Shown here piece after piece: positions 52,577-62,117 of a stretch of 64,000 nucleotides of DNA. The stretch's first letter is position 1, and each line of letters begins with the position of its first letter. The position numbers were made by a program, and so were the translations under genes. The notes beneath the pieces are model-generated. The model did not search any database and was not told where the DNA came from. It saw nothing but the letters and a program-made list of their open reading frames with translations. The stretch is from JAKFWF01 sp031374115 (GTDB lineage Bacteria; Pseudomonadota; Alphaproteobacteria; Rhizobiales; Hyphomicrobiaceae): assembly GCA_031374115.1 (NCBI GenBank), contig JANMNO010000149.1:79279-143278 (forward strand). The letters are read 5' to 3'.

Positions 52577-55036
52577 ATGTTTCGGGGATTAGCCACTCCC
52601 GATCACGGTGCTATAGAGCCACCGCACGACGGAGGGATGGCGAACGTGGATGGCGCGAGCAACAGGCGCGGCTGGACGAATGTTCCAGCCGGTGGGGCAC
52701 GTCCAAGGACGCCTCGATCCGAGATTTTGATCGGGTTGGATGATGCCGCAACCGAGTGGCCCTACCTGCCGGTTGCCGCATTGTTTGCGATCTGCTGGGT
52801 GGTGTTCGGATGGCCCTGGCTGACCGGTTCAGTGACGATCCCGTGGGACGCGAAAGCGCAGTTTGCCCCGCAAGTTCAATTTCTGGCATCGAGCATCGCG
52901 CGCGGGGAAAGCCCCTTCTGGAATCCGTTCGCATTTGCCGGCCATCCGCAAATCGCCGATCCGCAATCGCTGATCTTCTCGCCGCCATTTCTGATCCTTG
53001 CCCTCGTCAACGCCGCACCGAGCCTGCGGGCGATCGATAGCACCGTGCTGCTGATGGTGCTTGGCTGCGGCTTCGGCATCCTGTGGCTGGTCCGCGATCT
53101 CGGCTGGCATTGGGCGGGGGCAGTGATCGCGGCGCTCGGCTTCTGCTTTGGCGCGGCGATGGCGTGGCGGCTGCAGCATTTCGGTCAGGTGCTGAGTATG
53201 GCCTACCTGCCTTTTGCGTTGTTGTTCCTGAAGCGCGGGCTCGAACGCCAAAGTCCGTTTTACGGATTGGGCGCCGGGATCATGACCGCGTTCATCGTAC
53301 TCGGGCGCGATCAAGTCGGGCTGCTGTGCGTCTATGCCCTGGCTGGTTACGTGGCGTGGTATTTTGCTTCGGCTGACAGTTTTGGCGATACCCTACGGCG
53401 AAGCATCAAGCCACTAGGTGCAGGGCTTTTCAGTGGCGTGCTCTTGGTCGTGGTGCCGCTGATCCTGACGCTGCTGCTGGCCGGTCAATCGAACCGGCCC
53501 GCAATCGATTATCCGGGTGCTGCGGCAGGCTCGTTGCATCCGGCACAGTTCGTGACGGCGATCATTCCGCATATCTACGGTGCGGCCGGCGAGATGGAGA
53601 AGTATTGGGGCCCGCCAAGCTTCACGTGGCTCGGCACCGGACTTTATACCGCGCAGAACGTGGGCCAAATGTACCTCGGCGCGATCCCGATCCTGTTGCT
53701 GATCGTTGGCACACTGCGTGGCGTGCTTTGGCATCGCGACGTGCGCTATTTCACGATCGCAATGGTGCTGGTGACGCTGTATGGGCTCGGCGGCTACACG
53801 CCGGTTTTCCGGCTGTTCTACGAGCTGCTGCCCGGCGTGAAGCTGTACCGCAGACCGGCCGATGCGGTATTTCTCATGGGCGGCTTCGCGAGCATCTTGG
53901 CGGGCTACGTCACGCACCGGATGTTCACCTGGACGCTGCCCGAGCCGCAGCGCTGGCAACGAGGTGCAGAAGTTACTCTTGTGGCGGCAGCTTTCCTGTT
54001 TTCGATCGGTGCCGCGATGATCCTTGACAGGATGGCACGCGCGATCGAGCCGCTGCTTATCGCGGCCGGATGGATTGCAGCGGGTGCAATCGCAATCTGC
54101 GCCGCGGACTTGCAAAAGACTGTCCGGCCAGTGGCGGCGGCGGCGTTACTCATCGGGCTGACAATTATCGACGTCGCCTGGAACAATGGACCCAACGGGG
54201 CATCCGCCATGGACCCCAGGGAACTAGAGATTCTGGAGCCAAACTCCCGCAATCAAACGCTGGCCTTCGTTCGCCACAAGCTGAGCGAGCCTTCATCGCC
54301 TGACCGCCGCGACCGGATCGAGCTCGTTGGTCTCGGCTTCCACTGGCCCAACGCGAGCCTAACGCACGGCCTGGAGCAAACGCTCGGCTACAATCCCGTC
54401 CGGCTGAAGCTGTTTTCCGATGCGACCGGAGCCGGCGACAGCTCGGGTGCGGCCAGCCAGCGCAAGTTCTCGAATTTGATGCCGTCGTACAAGTCGCCCA
54501 TGGCCGACCTTCTGGGGCTTCGCTACATCGTCTCCGGCGTGCCGATCGAGCAAATCGATAAAGCGCTGCTGCCTGGCGATCTGCAACTGCTGACGCGAAC
54601 ACCCGACGGCTACATTTATGAAAACCCGCGCGCACTGCCCCGCGTAATGTTCGCGTCAGCCACACGACGAGCCGATTTCGCGGCTCTGTTGGCCAACGGG
54701 GCGATGCCGCCGGTCGATTACACGTCGACCGTGCTATTGGAGACGGAACCCTCGGCCCTTAGGCGACGGCCCGGCAAAGTTTCGCTTGTGCGATATACCA
54801 ACACCGTCATCGAGATCGACTGCGACAGCCCCGATGGCGGTTGGATCGTCCTCAACGACGTGTGGCAGCCGTGGTGGTTCGCAACGGTAGATGGACGACA
54901 AACGCCAATACTGCAGGCAAACGTCCTGTTCCGCGCCGTTGCCGTACTCCCCGGCCGCCATCGCTTGAAATTAACCTTTTCCCCGATTAGCGGAGCAATT
55001 CAAGAATTGCGCAGTGTCCAGCATTCCGTTCATTGA
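52577..55036 (+). CDS. YfhO-like multi-spanning membrane protein
   Basis: The protein has up to 819 residues, with about a dozen hydrophobic segments between residues 60 and 540 and an extracytoplasmic C-terminal domain ending WIVLNDVWQPWWFATVDGRQ. That end and WNPFAFAGHPQIADPQSL near the N-terminus are typical of the YfhO family (GT-C-like fold, linked in Gram-positives to glycosylation of wall polymers). ATG at 52637 is an alternative start, but its GGAGGG is immediately adjacent to the codon, so neither start is decided. An ABC transporter gene follows after 131 bases. Confidence 0.82.
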   Translation: MFRGLATPDHGAIEPPHDGGMANVDGASNRRGWTNVPAGGARPRTPRSEILIGLDDAATEWPYLPVAALFAICWVVFGWPWLTGSVTIPWDAKAQFAPQVQFLASSIARGESPFWNPFAFAGHPQIADPQSLIFSPPFLILALVNAAPSLRAIDSTVLLMVLGCGFGILWLVRDLGWHWAGAVIAALGFCFGAAMAWRLQHFGQVLSMAYLPFALLFLKRGLERQSPFYGLGAGIMTAFIVLGRDQVGLLCVYALAGYVAWYFASADSFGDTLRRSIKPLGAGLFSGVLLVVVPLILTLLLAGQSNRPAIDYPGAAAGSLHPAQFVTAIIPHIYGAAGEMEKYWGPPSFTWLGTGLYTAQNVGQMYLGAIPILLLIVGTLRGVLWHRDVRYFTIAMVLVTLYGLGGYTPVFRLFYELLPGVKLYRRPADAVFLMGGFASILAGYVTHRMFTWTLPEPQRWQRGAEVTLVAAAFLFSIGAAMILDRMARAIEPLLIAAGWIAAGAIAICAADLQKTVRPVAAAALLIGLTIIDVAWNNGPNGASAMDPRELEILEPNSRNQTLAFVRHKLSEPSSPDRRDRIELVGLGFHWPNASLTHGLEQTLGYNPVRLKLFSDATGAGDSSGAASQRKFSNLMPSYKSPMADLLGLRYIVSGVPIEQIDKALLPGDLQLLTRTPDGYIYENPRALPRVMFASATRRADFAALLANGAMPPVDYTSTVLLETEPSALRRRPGKVSLVRYTNTVIEIDCDSPDGGWIVLNDVWQPWWFATVDGRQTPILQANVLFRAVAVLPGRHRLKLTFSPISGAIQELRSVQHSVH

Positions 55037-55167
55037 CCGTTCAGCGAAAATCCTGTTCCTCACAGCAAACGGGCTGCGGCACGGCTCAGAGTTATCCACG
55101 CTTGGCATCGCCAGCGCATAATGACTTGGACGATGCACAAGCTTGGGCCGGGAGTGGGTGACACTAG

Positions 55168-56979
55168 ATGACGACAATCGACCCGACCCCGATCGAGGCG
55201 CCAACCCTCACGCTTGACCGGCGCGTGATCATGTCATTCGCGCGGCTGTCTGGTGGGTTTTGGCGCGGCGCACAAAGCCGCCGCGCCTGGCTGATTACGC
55301 TCGCCCTCGTGCTTTCTTTGAGCCTCAGCATCGGTGCGACGCTCGCGCTCAATCATTGGAACCGCTGGTTCTTCGACGCGCTCGAAGCGAAGAATTCCGC
55401 GGTGTTGGGGCAGGCCATCCTGGTGCTTGGGCTAATCGTTGCTACTATGGCTGGAGTTGGCGTCGGCATCGTGCGCTCGCGTGAAACCCTGCAGGTCCGC
55501 TGGCGTGAATGGGTAACCCGTGAGCTCGTCGATCGTTGGATCGACCGGCAGCGCTTTTATCACATGGGACTGTTGCGCACTGAGCCGGCCAACCCTGAGT
55601 ATCGCATTTCCGACGACACCCGGTGGGCGACCGAATTGCTCGTCGATTGCGGCATCGGCCTGTTCCTGGCTGTGATCAGTGCGAGCGCCTTTATCGGCAT
55701 ACTGTGGTCGGTTGGTGGTTCTCTCAACGTCGATGCCGGCGGCGTGGCCTTCACGATCCCGGCGTACATGGTGCTGGCAGCGCTTCTCTACGGCGTGATC
55801 GCGTCCGGGCTGATGCTGCGCGTGGGCCGGCCGCTCGTTGGGTCGGTGGTCCGCAAGAATGAAGCCGAGGGACATTTCCGCTTCGCCCTGATGCGGGTGC
55901 GCGATAATGCCGAAAGCATCGCGTTGTCACGCGGAGCTGCCGACGAAAAACGCTTTGCCAACGGGCTCTACGATAACAATGTGCAACGTTGGCTCGCGAT
56001 CGTGCGTCAGCACGGCAATCTGACGTGGATCACCAACGCCAGTGGACCGTTGGTGCCGATCTTTCCGCTGCTCGTCGCGCTGCCGAAATACTTGTCCGGC
56101 GATTTGAGCCTTGGTCAAGTGATGCAGCTGGCGGCAGCCTTCGTGCAGGTTCAGGTGGCGATTTCCTGGATCGTCGACAATTACAACAAGATCGCCGACT
56201 GGTACGCTTCGGCCCGCCGCATCATCGAACTGACTGATGCAGCCGACGCAATCGATACGAGGCTCGCCGCCACCGGTGCCATCACGCCGCGCTTGGCACT
56301 ATCTGCCGGCACCTCGCCAGGCTTGCGCCTCAACAACGTTTCCGTGTGCGATCCGGCGGGTGTTGAGCTCGTTCGAAACGTCACGTTTGCAGCGCTTCCC
56401 GGCGAGCATGTGGTCGTCTCCGGCACGTCCGGCTCGGGCAAGACGTCGTTGATACGTGCGATCGCGGGCCTTTGGCCATGGGGAAAGGGTACGATAACGG
56501 GCTTGGACAACGCGATGCTGTTCGTGGTGCCTCAGCGTCCCTATGTGCCGACGACCACGCTGCGCAATGCCTTGCGCTATCCGAATGGCACCGGCGTCGT
56601 CGAGGATGGTGCGTACATCGCAGCGCTGCGTCGCGCAGGCCTGTCCAATCTGCAGCATCGGCTCGACGAAACGGTTCGCTGGGACCATGCCCTTTCCAAT
56701 GGCGAGATGCAGCGGCTCTCCATCGCACGCGTGCTGGTGCAGCGTCCCGGCATCGTGCTGCTGGATGAGGCGTTGGGCGCACTCGATGAGACGAGCCGGC
56801 GTGAACTGATGCAGTGTATTCGCCAAGATCTGCCGGAGACGGCCGTCGTCTCATTTACGCAGATGCCGCAGCCGGACTGCCCTTTCGATACCCGTGTCAC
56901 ACTTGAAGTCGAGGCGTCGCGTGCACCGCACGTCCGGGAGCCAGATAATCCGGCGGCACGAAAGCTCGTTCCCGCTTAG
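55168..56979 (+). CDS. SbmA/YddA-type ABC transporter, fused permease and ATPase
   Basis: The 603-residue fusion has an N-terminal transmembrane domain of the SbmA/BacA type, with LNHWNRWFFDALEAKNSAVL, EWVTRELVDRWIDRQRFY and NPEYRISDDTRWATELLVDC. A C-terminal ATPase follows: Walker A SGTSGSGKTSLIRAIAGLWP, a signature written LSNGEMQRLSIARVL and Walker B IVLLDEALGALDE. In known members this family moves peptides, vitamin B12 or long-chain lipids. A small methyltransferase-fold gene follows after 32 bases. Confidence 0.9.
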   Translation: MTTIDPTPIEAPTLTLDRRVIMSFARLSGGFWRGAQSRRAWLITLALVLSLSLSIGATLALNHWNRWFFDALEAKNSAVLGQAILVLGLIVATMAGVGVGIVRSRETLQVRWREWVTRELVDRWIDRQRFYHMGLLRTEPANPEYRISDDTRWATELLVDCGIGLFLAVISASAFIGILWSVGGSLNVDAGGVAFTIPAYMVLAALLYGVIASGLMLRVGRPLVGSVVRKNEAEGHFRFALMRVRDNAESIALSRGAADEKRFANGLYDNNVQRWLAIVRQHGNLTWITNASGPLVPIFPLLVALPKYLSGDLSLGQVMQLAAAFVQVQVAISWIVDNYNKIADWYASARRIIELTDAADAIDTRLAATGAITPRLALSAGTSPGLRLNNVSVCDPAGVELVRNVTFAALPGEHVVVSGTSGSGKTSLIRAIAGLWPWGKGTITGLDNAMLFVVPQRPYVPTTTLRNALRYPNGTGVVEDGAYIAALRRAGLSNLQHRLDETVRWDHALSNGEMQRLSIARVLVQRPGIVLLDEALGALDETSRRELMQCIRQDLPETAVVSFTQMPQPDCPFDTRVTLEVEASRAPHVREPDNPAARKLVPA

Positions 56980-57011
56980 ATCGATCAATGCCCGCCAACC
57001 AAGGACACAAC

Positions 57012-57572
57012 ATGCTGCATTTTTGGGATCAAAGTTGGGATCTTCGTGTCGCCGAATGTCCGTGCGATATGCATTTCATCGAGTGGCTCGAAGAGAACAA
57101 GATCAAGGATCGGTCGATCTTCCACTTCGGCACGGGCAGCCATCACATCGTCGGATTGAAGACCGCAGAAGACGGCTCCAACAATGCAGTGCTCGGCATT
57201 ACCGCCTCACCCGCCGAGTACGATGCCTACGTCAAGATGCTGATCGATAAGCCTCGCCTGGGACACACGTACAAGGCCTACTTTGGCGACATCTATCAGC
57301 TCGATGCACGTTTACTACCGCAGTTCGACATCGTCGCGCTGTTTCACGTCGGTGAATTTCGCACTGAGAAGAACGATGCCTACGGCGCGCTGACCGACCT
57401 CGAGATGACGCAAATCTTAGCCAGCCGGATGAGACCGGGCGGCCAGATGATCTTCTACTCGGGCTCTTATGCATTCGACGTCGCCGAGCGCGTGTCCGGC
57501 GCGCTGGTGGAAGCCGGGGTGTTGCGTGACGCGGGCGCGTACAAGACGCTGCGAATCTTTACCAAACTCTGA
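57012..57572 (+). CDS. Putative methyltransferase-fold protein between two ABC genes
   Basis: The start at 57012 (MLHFWDQSWDLRVAECPCD) has AAGGA 7 bases upstream; an ATG at 56988 has none. The product has 186 residues. The layout is that of a Rossmann-like methyltransferase: IFHFGTGSHHIVGLKTAED (Gly-rich loop region), LGITASPAEYDAYVKM, FGDIYQLDARLLPQFDIVAL and SRMRPGGQMIFYSGSYAF. The Gly loop is weaker than a standard SAM motif, so catalytic activity is uncertain. It sits between two ABC exporter genes, which suggests it modifies or senses the exported compound. Confidence 0.7.
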   Translation: MLHFWDQSWDLRVAECPCDMHFIEWLEENKIKDRSIFHFGTGSHHIVGLKTAEDGSNNAVLGITASPAEYDAYVKMLIDKPRLGHTYKAYFGDIYQLDARLLPQFDIVALFHVGEFRTEKNDAYGALTDLEMTQILASRMRPGGQMIFYSGSYAFDVAERVSGALVEAGVLRDAGAYKTLRIFTKL

Positions 57573-57598
57573 ACTTCTAAGTAGGATTTCCGCCGCTC

Positions 57599-59374
57599 AT
57601 GGAACTGATCCGCATCTATCGCCGCGCTATCGGCATGCTCGGTGCCGAAAGGTCGACGGCAATGTGGTTGGCTGCCGCGAACTGCGCCCTGGCAGTCGTC
57701 GCCTTGGCGGAACCGCTGTTGTTCGGACGGGTCGTCGACGCACTATCGAAGGACGGGCAGTCTTTCAATTCCATCGCAATGTGGGCGGTAATCGGCCTTT
57801 TTGGCATCGGCGCTAGCGTTATCGTCGCCGTGTTCGCCGATCGGATGGCGCACCGCCGCCGCCTTGCCGCGATGAGCGGTGCGTTTGACCGTGCCATCAC
57901 CTTGCCAATCAGCTATCACGCGGAAAAGGGCTCGGGCGCGGTCGTCAGAAATATTCTCACTGGCACCGATATGCTGTTTCACACGTGGTTGACGTTCCTG
58001 CGCGAACAATTGTCGGCGGCAGTCAGCATTCTATTTCTGGTGCCGACCGCTATTTACATGGACTGGCGAATGGCAGTGTTGCTCGCTGTACTGGCGGTCA
58101 TCTACGCAGCCATCAACGTGATGACCGTCAACCGCACCTCGGACGGTCAGGCCGCGGTCGAGGGGCACCACATCGAGGTGCTGGGCCGTGTCGGCGACGT
58201 TCTCGGCAACGTAACCGTCGTGCAGAGTTATGCACGGCTGCAGGCAGAAGCGGTGGCACTACGCGGACTGATGGGCCAGCTGCTGTCTGCACAGTACCCG
58301 GTGCTGACCTGGTGGGGCGTGTCGACGGTGTTGTCGCGCGCTGCGTCCACCGTCACCATGGTGTGCGTATTCGCGCTCGGCGCGGTGCTGAAGGCGCGCG
58401 GCGAGATGACCGTCGGCGACATCGTCGCCTTCGTCGGCTTTGCAGTTTTGTTGATTGGCAAGCTCGACCAGCTTTCAGGCTTCGTCGCCCGCATCTTCAT
58501 GCAGGCGCCCACCTTGAAGACTTACTTCAACTTGATGGATGCCAGTGTCACGATCGTCGAGAAGCCAAATGCTACCGATCTGACTGATCCGCGGGGCGCG
58601 ATCGCCTACGAGAATGTTAGCTTCCGGTACGGCACCAGTAAGCAAGGCGTGTTCGAGCTCGACTTCACGGCCAAACCCGGACAAACGATCGCTCTGGTGG
58701 GTCCGACCGGCTCCGGTAAGTCGACGACGCTGGCGTTGCTCCAGCGCCTGCGCGATCCCGACCACGGACGCATTTTGATCGATGGGCAGGATATCCGCGA
58801 CGTGACATTGGATTCGTTGCGCCATTCTATTGCTGTCGTCTTCCAAGAAGCGGGCCTGTTCAACCGGTCGATCGCCGAGAACATTCGAATCGGCCGCCCG
58901 GCGGCAACCGACGAAGAAGTCGAAGAGGCAGCACATCAAGCCGAAGCAAACGACTTCATCAAGCGCAAAGAAGGCGGCTACGCGTTTGTTGCCGGTGAGC
59001 GGGGGGTGGGCCTATCTGGTGGTGAACGCCAGCGCATCGCCCTTGCTCGCGCACTACTGAAAAGCGCACCGATATTGATCCTCGATGAAGCGACGAGCGC
59101 GCTCGATACGGAGACCGAGGGCAAGATCAAACGCGCACTCGACACGCTGCGGCAGGGACGAACGACCTTTATCATCGCGCATCGCCTATCGACTGTCGCC
59201 AATGCGGATTTGATCCTGGTGCTGGATGGCGGGCACATCGTCGAACGGGGCACGTTCAGGACCCTGGTTGCGCAACGAGGTCTGTTCTCGCGGCTGGTGA
59301 AAGAGGGTGGCTTCACCGAGCCCACCGAAGAGGAGGCCGTCGCCAATCCAGTTCCAGAAGAAGTACCGGCGTAA
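57599..59374 (+). CDS. ndvA: NdvA/ChvA-like cyclic beta-1,2-glucan exporter, ABC permease and ATPase
   Basis: The 591-residue half-transporter has a six-helix transmembrane domain (AEPLLFGRVVDALSKDGQSF, ISYHAEKGSGAVVRNILTGT, GNVTVVQSYARLQAEAVALR). Its ATPase has Walker A LVGPTGSGKSTTLALLQRL, the signature GVGLSGGERQRIALARALL and Walker B ILILDEATSALDTETEG. The match is to the NdvA/ChvA glucan exporters of rhizobia and agrobacteria, which move cyclic beta-1,2-glucan to the periplasm. No ndvB/chvB synthase gene is in the window, so the substrate is inferred from family alone. Confidence 0.88.
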   Translation: MELIRIYRRAIGMLGAERSTAMWLAAANCALAVVALAEPLLFGRVVDALSKDGQSFNSIAMWAVIGLFGIGASVIVAVFADRMAHRRRLAAMSGAFDRAITLPISYHAEKGSGAVVRNILTGTDMLFHTWLTFLREQLSAAVSILFLVPTAIYMDWRMAVLLAVLAVIYAAINVMTVNRTSDGQAAVEGHHIEVLGRVGDVLGNVTVVQSYARLQAEAVALRGLMGQLLSAQYPVLTWWGVSTVLSRAASTVTMVCVFALGAVLKARGEMTVGDIVAFVGFAVLLIGKLDQLSGFVARIFMQAPTLKTYFNLMDASVTIVEKPNATDLTDPRGAIAYENVSFRYGTSKQGVFELDFTAKPGQTIALVGPTGSGKSTTLALLQRLRDPDHGRILIDGQDIRDVTLDSLRHSIAVVFQEAGLFNRSIAENIRIGRPAATDEEVEEAAHQAEANDFIKRKEGGYAFVAGERGVGLSGGERQRIALARALLKSAPILILDEATSALDTETEGKIKRALDTLRQGRTTFIIAHRLSTVANADLILVLDGGHIVERGTFRTLVAQRGLFSRLVKEGGFTEPTEEEAVANPVPEEVPA

Positions 59375-59410
59375 ATCCGATGGCTCACATTTATTCAATG
59401 CAGCGGGCCT

Positions 59411-60250
59411 TTAGTTCCTGGAGGGATTATCGGATAACGCCCTGCCAGCGTCAGTGGCGTTACTCGACGTTTGGACAGTCGTTGGCGCCGCGAGGCGCGA
59501 GCGTTGCTTGACGGCTGCCAACGGCACCGGCTTCGCTGCTGGTGTCTCCGCGATGCCGGTCAACTTTTCACCGGTTGCGACGATCGCTTGTCCGTCACGT
59601 AGTTCGAGATCGCCGTTCCATGTGATCAAATAATAATCGGCCCCACCGGTCTTGGTTGCAAAGCGCCGCCCTTTGGGATCGCGCGTTTCGATGAGTTCCT
59701 CGACGGATTTGTCGCCGTTACGCAGACGCCACTCGGCGAACGCACGCGCGCCGTCATGAAATATCGTCAAGCGGCCGGACACTGCCGGCGCCGCGGTCAG
59801 CCAGACACCGGCTCGCGGGCGCGGATCGTTGGCTGCTTCCGCGATCGCCGATTGCTCCTCATCGAGACGCAGTCCGGCGATCGAAATTTTGAGAGCCGGA
59901 CTGTAGATCGCAGCTGCCCATGCGCCTTCGCCGATTTTCATGCGTGGCAGATAAAAATTCACGATGGTCCGCTCGAACGGCGCCTTCTCCTTGGCGCGCA
60001 CGATGTCGGCGATGCGGCCGATGTCGGCTTCTGCTAGTCGCTTTGTAAGTACCACGGCGACGCGGCGACTGGTTTCGCTCGAAGCTTCGTCGGAGGCGAT
60101 GCGATAGAACTCGCCGGGTTTGCTTTCGGCAACCGCCGTTTTGTTGGCTGGTGCTTTCGATTTCCCGGCGGCCTTCGCCGCTGGCGGCTCGATGAGGGAG
60201 CCGGCGAGCAACGAGAGCAACGCCAGTACGGCAAGGGCAAAAGTCTGCAT
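59411..60250 (-). CDS. Secreted protein of unknown function
   Basis: The start at 60250 (MQTFALAVLALLSLLAGS) has AGGA 7 bases upstream and opens a signal peptide ending near AKAAG. The roughly 279-residue product is Lys/Ala-rich at the start. A folded part follows with VAVVLTKRLAEADIGRIADI, VNFYLPRMKIGEGAWAAAIY and GGADYYLITWNGDLELRDGQ. The tail is polar and low complexity. I recognise no family. The middle resembles no enzyme I can name. A CtrA-type box lies in its divergent upstream region. Confidence 0.75.
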   Translation of the reverse strand: MQTFALAVLALLSLLAGSLIEPPAAKAAGKSKAPANKTAVAESKPGEFYRIASDEASSETSRRVAVVLTKRLAEADIGRIADIVRAKEKAPFERTIVNFYLPRMKIGEGAWAAAIYSPALKISIAGLRLDEEQSAIAEAANDPRPRAGVWLTAAPAVSGRLTIFHDGARAFAEWRLRNGDKSVEELIETRDPKGRRFATKTGGADYYLITWNGDLELRDGQAIVATGEKLTGIAETPAAKPVPLAAVKQRSRLAAPTTVQTSSNATDAGRALSDNPSRN

Positions 60251-60333
60251 GGTCGCGTCCTTCAAGACATGCGGAGCGCTCCGGCAGCACGCGACCAGTT
60301 TCTCCGAAGCTTCTGCTCAATACGAAGTCATGG

Positions 60334-60348
60334 TTAACGAATCATTAA
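60334..60348. promoter_or_regulatory. CtrA-type binding motif TTAA-N7-TTAAC
   Basis: TTAACGAATCATTAA matches the alphaproteobacterial CtrA full-site consensus TTAA-N7-TTAA, here extended by C. It lies about 85 bases upstream of the secreted-protein start and 65 bases upstream of the small amidase-associated gene, in their shared divergent region. One match in AT-rich intergenic DNA can arise by chance. Confidence 0.5.
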
Positions 60349-60412
60349 CGTTCTTGATAAGTGTACGCGGGGTGGGCATCCTGCGACTTCACTCCAATAG
60401 AAGAGATGTCCT

Positions 60413-60598
60413 GTGCCAACCGAACCGCTTGCCCTGCCGAAGAGCCTCGAAGGTCACACCATTCCGCCCGAGCGCTTGGAACTGATCGAAGCGCACATCG
60501 CGGGATTGGCGGCAACAGCACTTGCCGTCTCTGATGAGTTGCCGTTACAGGCGGACACCGGCGATTTTGTAGCCGCCCTCGAGGCCGAGAAGGACTAG
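60413..60598 (+). CDS. Small helical amidase-associated protein (AtzG/DUF4089-like)
   Basis: This 61-residue product has a GTG start. It is predicted helical in the middle (RLELIEAHIAGLAATALAVS) and ends ELPLQADTGDFVAALEAEKD. The position directly before an amidase gene, with 4 bases between, and the pattern of a short helix pair ending in an acidic PL-x-x-D stretch resemble AtzG-type partners of AtzE amidases. AtzG stabilises AtzE in the cyanuric-acid pathway. The similarity is weak and the call rests mostly on context. Confidence 0.55.
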   Translation: MPTEPLALPKSLEGHTIPPERLELIEAHIAGLAATALAVSDELPLQADTGDFVAALEAEKD

Positions 60599-60602
60599 CG
60601 AC

Positions 60603-61997
60603 ATGGACCTTCGAACGGCGTCACTTACCGGCCTCGCCGCTGCCGTCCGCAATCGCAAGGCAACAAGCCTAGAGGCTACCGCGGCGGCCCTGAAGCGCGC
60701 TCGCGCCGTGCACGCAATGACCAACGCGGTCATTGCGTTCGAGGATGACGGCGCCTTAGCGTCGGCGAGAGCGGCGGACGCGGCGATTGCAGCCGGTCGC
60801 GCAGTCGGACCGCTGCACGGTGTGCCACTCGCGCATAAGGACATGTTCGACCGGCGCGGACGGATTCCGAGTTGGGGCGCAAACATACGCAAGGACGATG
60901 CGTGCACGACCGATGCAACCGTCATCGCACGACTTGAAACAGCAGGCAGTCACCAGATTGCGGCACTTCATCTGACCGAGTTCGCTTTCGGGCCGACGGG
61001 CCACAACTATGTGCTGGGCCATGCGAAGAATCCGTGGAACGTTAATCACATCACGGGCGGATCATCTTCGGGTTCGGCGATTTCGGTGGCAACCGGTGTC
61101 GTCCCGGCAGCGCTCGGATCCGATACGGCCGGGTCACTGCGATTGCCGGCCGCAGCTTGCGGTGTCACTTCGCTGAAGCCGACCTATACCCGCGTCTCAC
61201 GGGCTGGCGCCATGCCGCTGTCGGCGTCGCTCGATTGCGTCGGGCCGATCGCACGGGAGGTTCGCGATTTGGCGCTGATGCTCGGGTTGCTGGCTGGCGC
61301 CGATGGCCGTGACGGCGTCGCCTCCAACAGGCCCGTGCCGGATTACGCACGCCACATCGATGAGCCGATCACCGGCGTGCGCATCGGCGTCGATGAGACG
61401 CTGCTTTCGATGGCCGATCCGAGTGTGCAGACGCGACTCGAAACCGCGCTGCGGGTTTTCGAAGCTGCAGGCGCAATTCGAGTGGCCGTGAAGTTCCCGG
61501 ATTGGGGCATGCTCGACCGGTTGACGCAATTGCTGCAGTTACCCGAAGTCGCCTCGGCGCACGGCCGTCACTTGCGCCACCGCGCTGCGGACTTCGGACC
61601 GCAAGTGCGAGCAAGAACCGAGTTCGGGCATTTCGTCAGTGGCGCCGATCATCAGACAGCATTGCGGGCACGCGGCACCATGTTGCAGCGCACGCTCACG
61701 CAGACGTTTACGAACGCCGATGTAACGATCCTTCCCACCTTCGCTGATCCGCTGCCGACGATCGCGGCATTGGATGTACCAGGCGGGCCCCAACTCCAGG
61801 CCGCAATGGGCAGGATCGTACTTTTCTGTCGACCTGTGAACTATTTAGGTTTGCCGGCGTTGACGCTGCCGTACCCGCGCGAAGGCGCACTGCCGAACGG
61901 TTTTCAACTCGTGGGCCGTCCGTTTGGGGAGGCAAAACTTCTACAACTCGGCGCATCTTATCAAAGAACGATAAAGCCCGAACTCGCACCACAGTGA
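60603..61997 (+). CDS. Amidase (amidase-signature family)
   Basis: The 464-residue enzyme has the Ser-cisSer-Lys triad segments: PLAHKDMFDRRG (Lys), ITGGSSSGSAISVATGVVPA (cis-Ser) and LGSDTAGSLRLPAAACGVTS (nucleophile Ser region), with LKPTYTRVSRAGAMPLSASL after. Family members hydrolyse amides such as allophanate, biuret or aryl amides. Here the downstream TRAP transporter genes suggest an imported substrate. The upstream small protein may be its stabilising partner. Confidence 0.93.
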   Translation: MDLRTASLTGLAAAVRNRKATSLEATAAALKRARAVHAMTNAVIAFEDDGALASARAADAAIAAGRAVGPLHGVPLAHKDMFDRRGRIPSWGANIRKDDACTTDATVIARLETAGSHQIAALHLTEFAFGPTGHNYVLGHAKNPWNVNHITGGSSSGSAISVATGVVPAALGSDTAGSLRLPAAACGVTSLKPTYTRVSRAGAMPLSASLDCVGPIAREVRDLALMLGLLAGADGRDGVASNRPVPDYARHIDEPITGVRIGVDETLLSMADPSVQTRLETALRVFEAAGAIRVAVKFPDWGMLDRLTQLLQLPEVASAHGRHLRHRAADFGPQVRARTEFGHFVSGADHQTALRARGTMLQRTLTQTFTNADVTILPTFADPLPTIAALDVPGGPQLQAAMGRIVLFCRPVNYLGLPALTLPYPREGALPNGFQLVGRPFGEAKLLQLGASYQRTIKPELAPQ

Positions 61998-62117
61998 CAC
62001 CTAGCTGTTTCGCCGATTAATTTTCGACGAGTGGGTAGCGGTAGTTGTTGCCTCCTGCTATGCGATTGGCAAAGCGCAGGTAATGCACCGCCCAATAAAA
62101 TACCTGGAGGATCACTG

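Noticed and set aside
55092..55100. DnaA-box-like TTATCCACG
   Set aside because: A single near-match without a second box, an AT-rich unwinding region or origin genes is not evidence of an origin.
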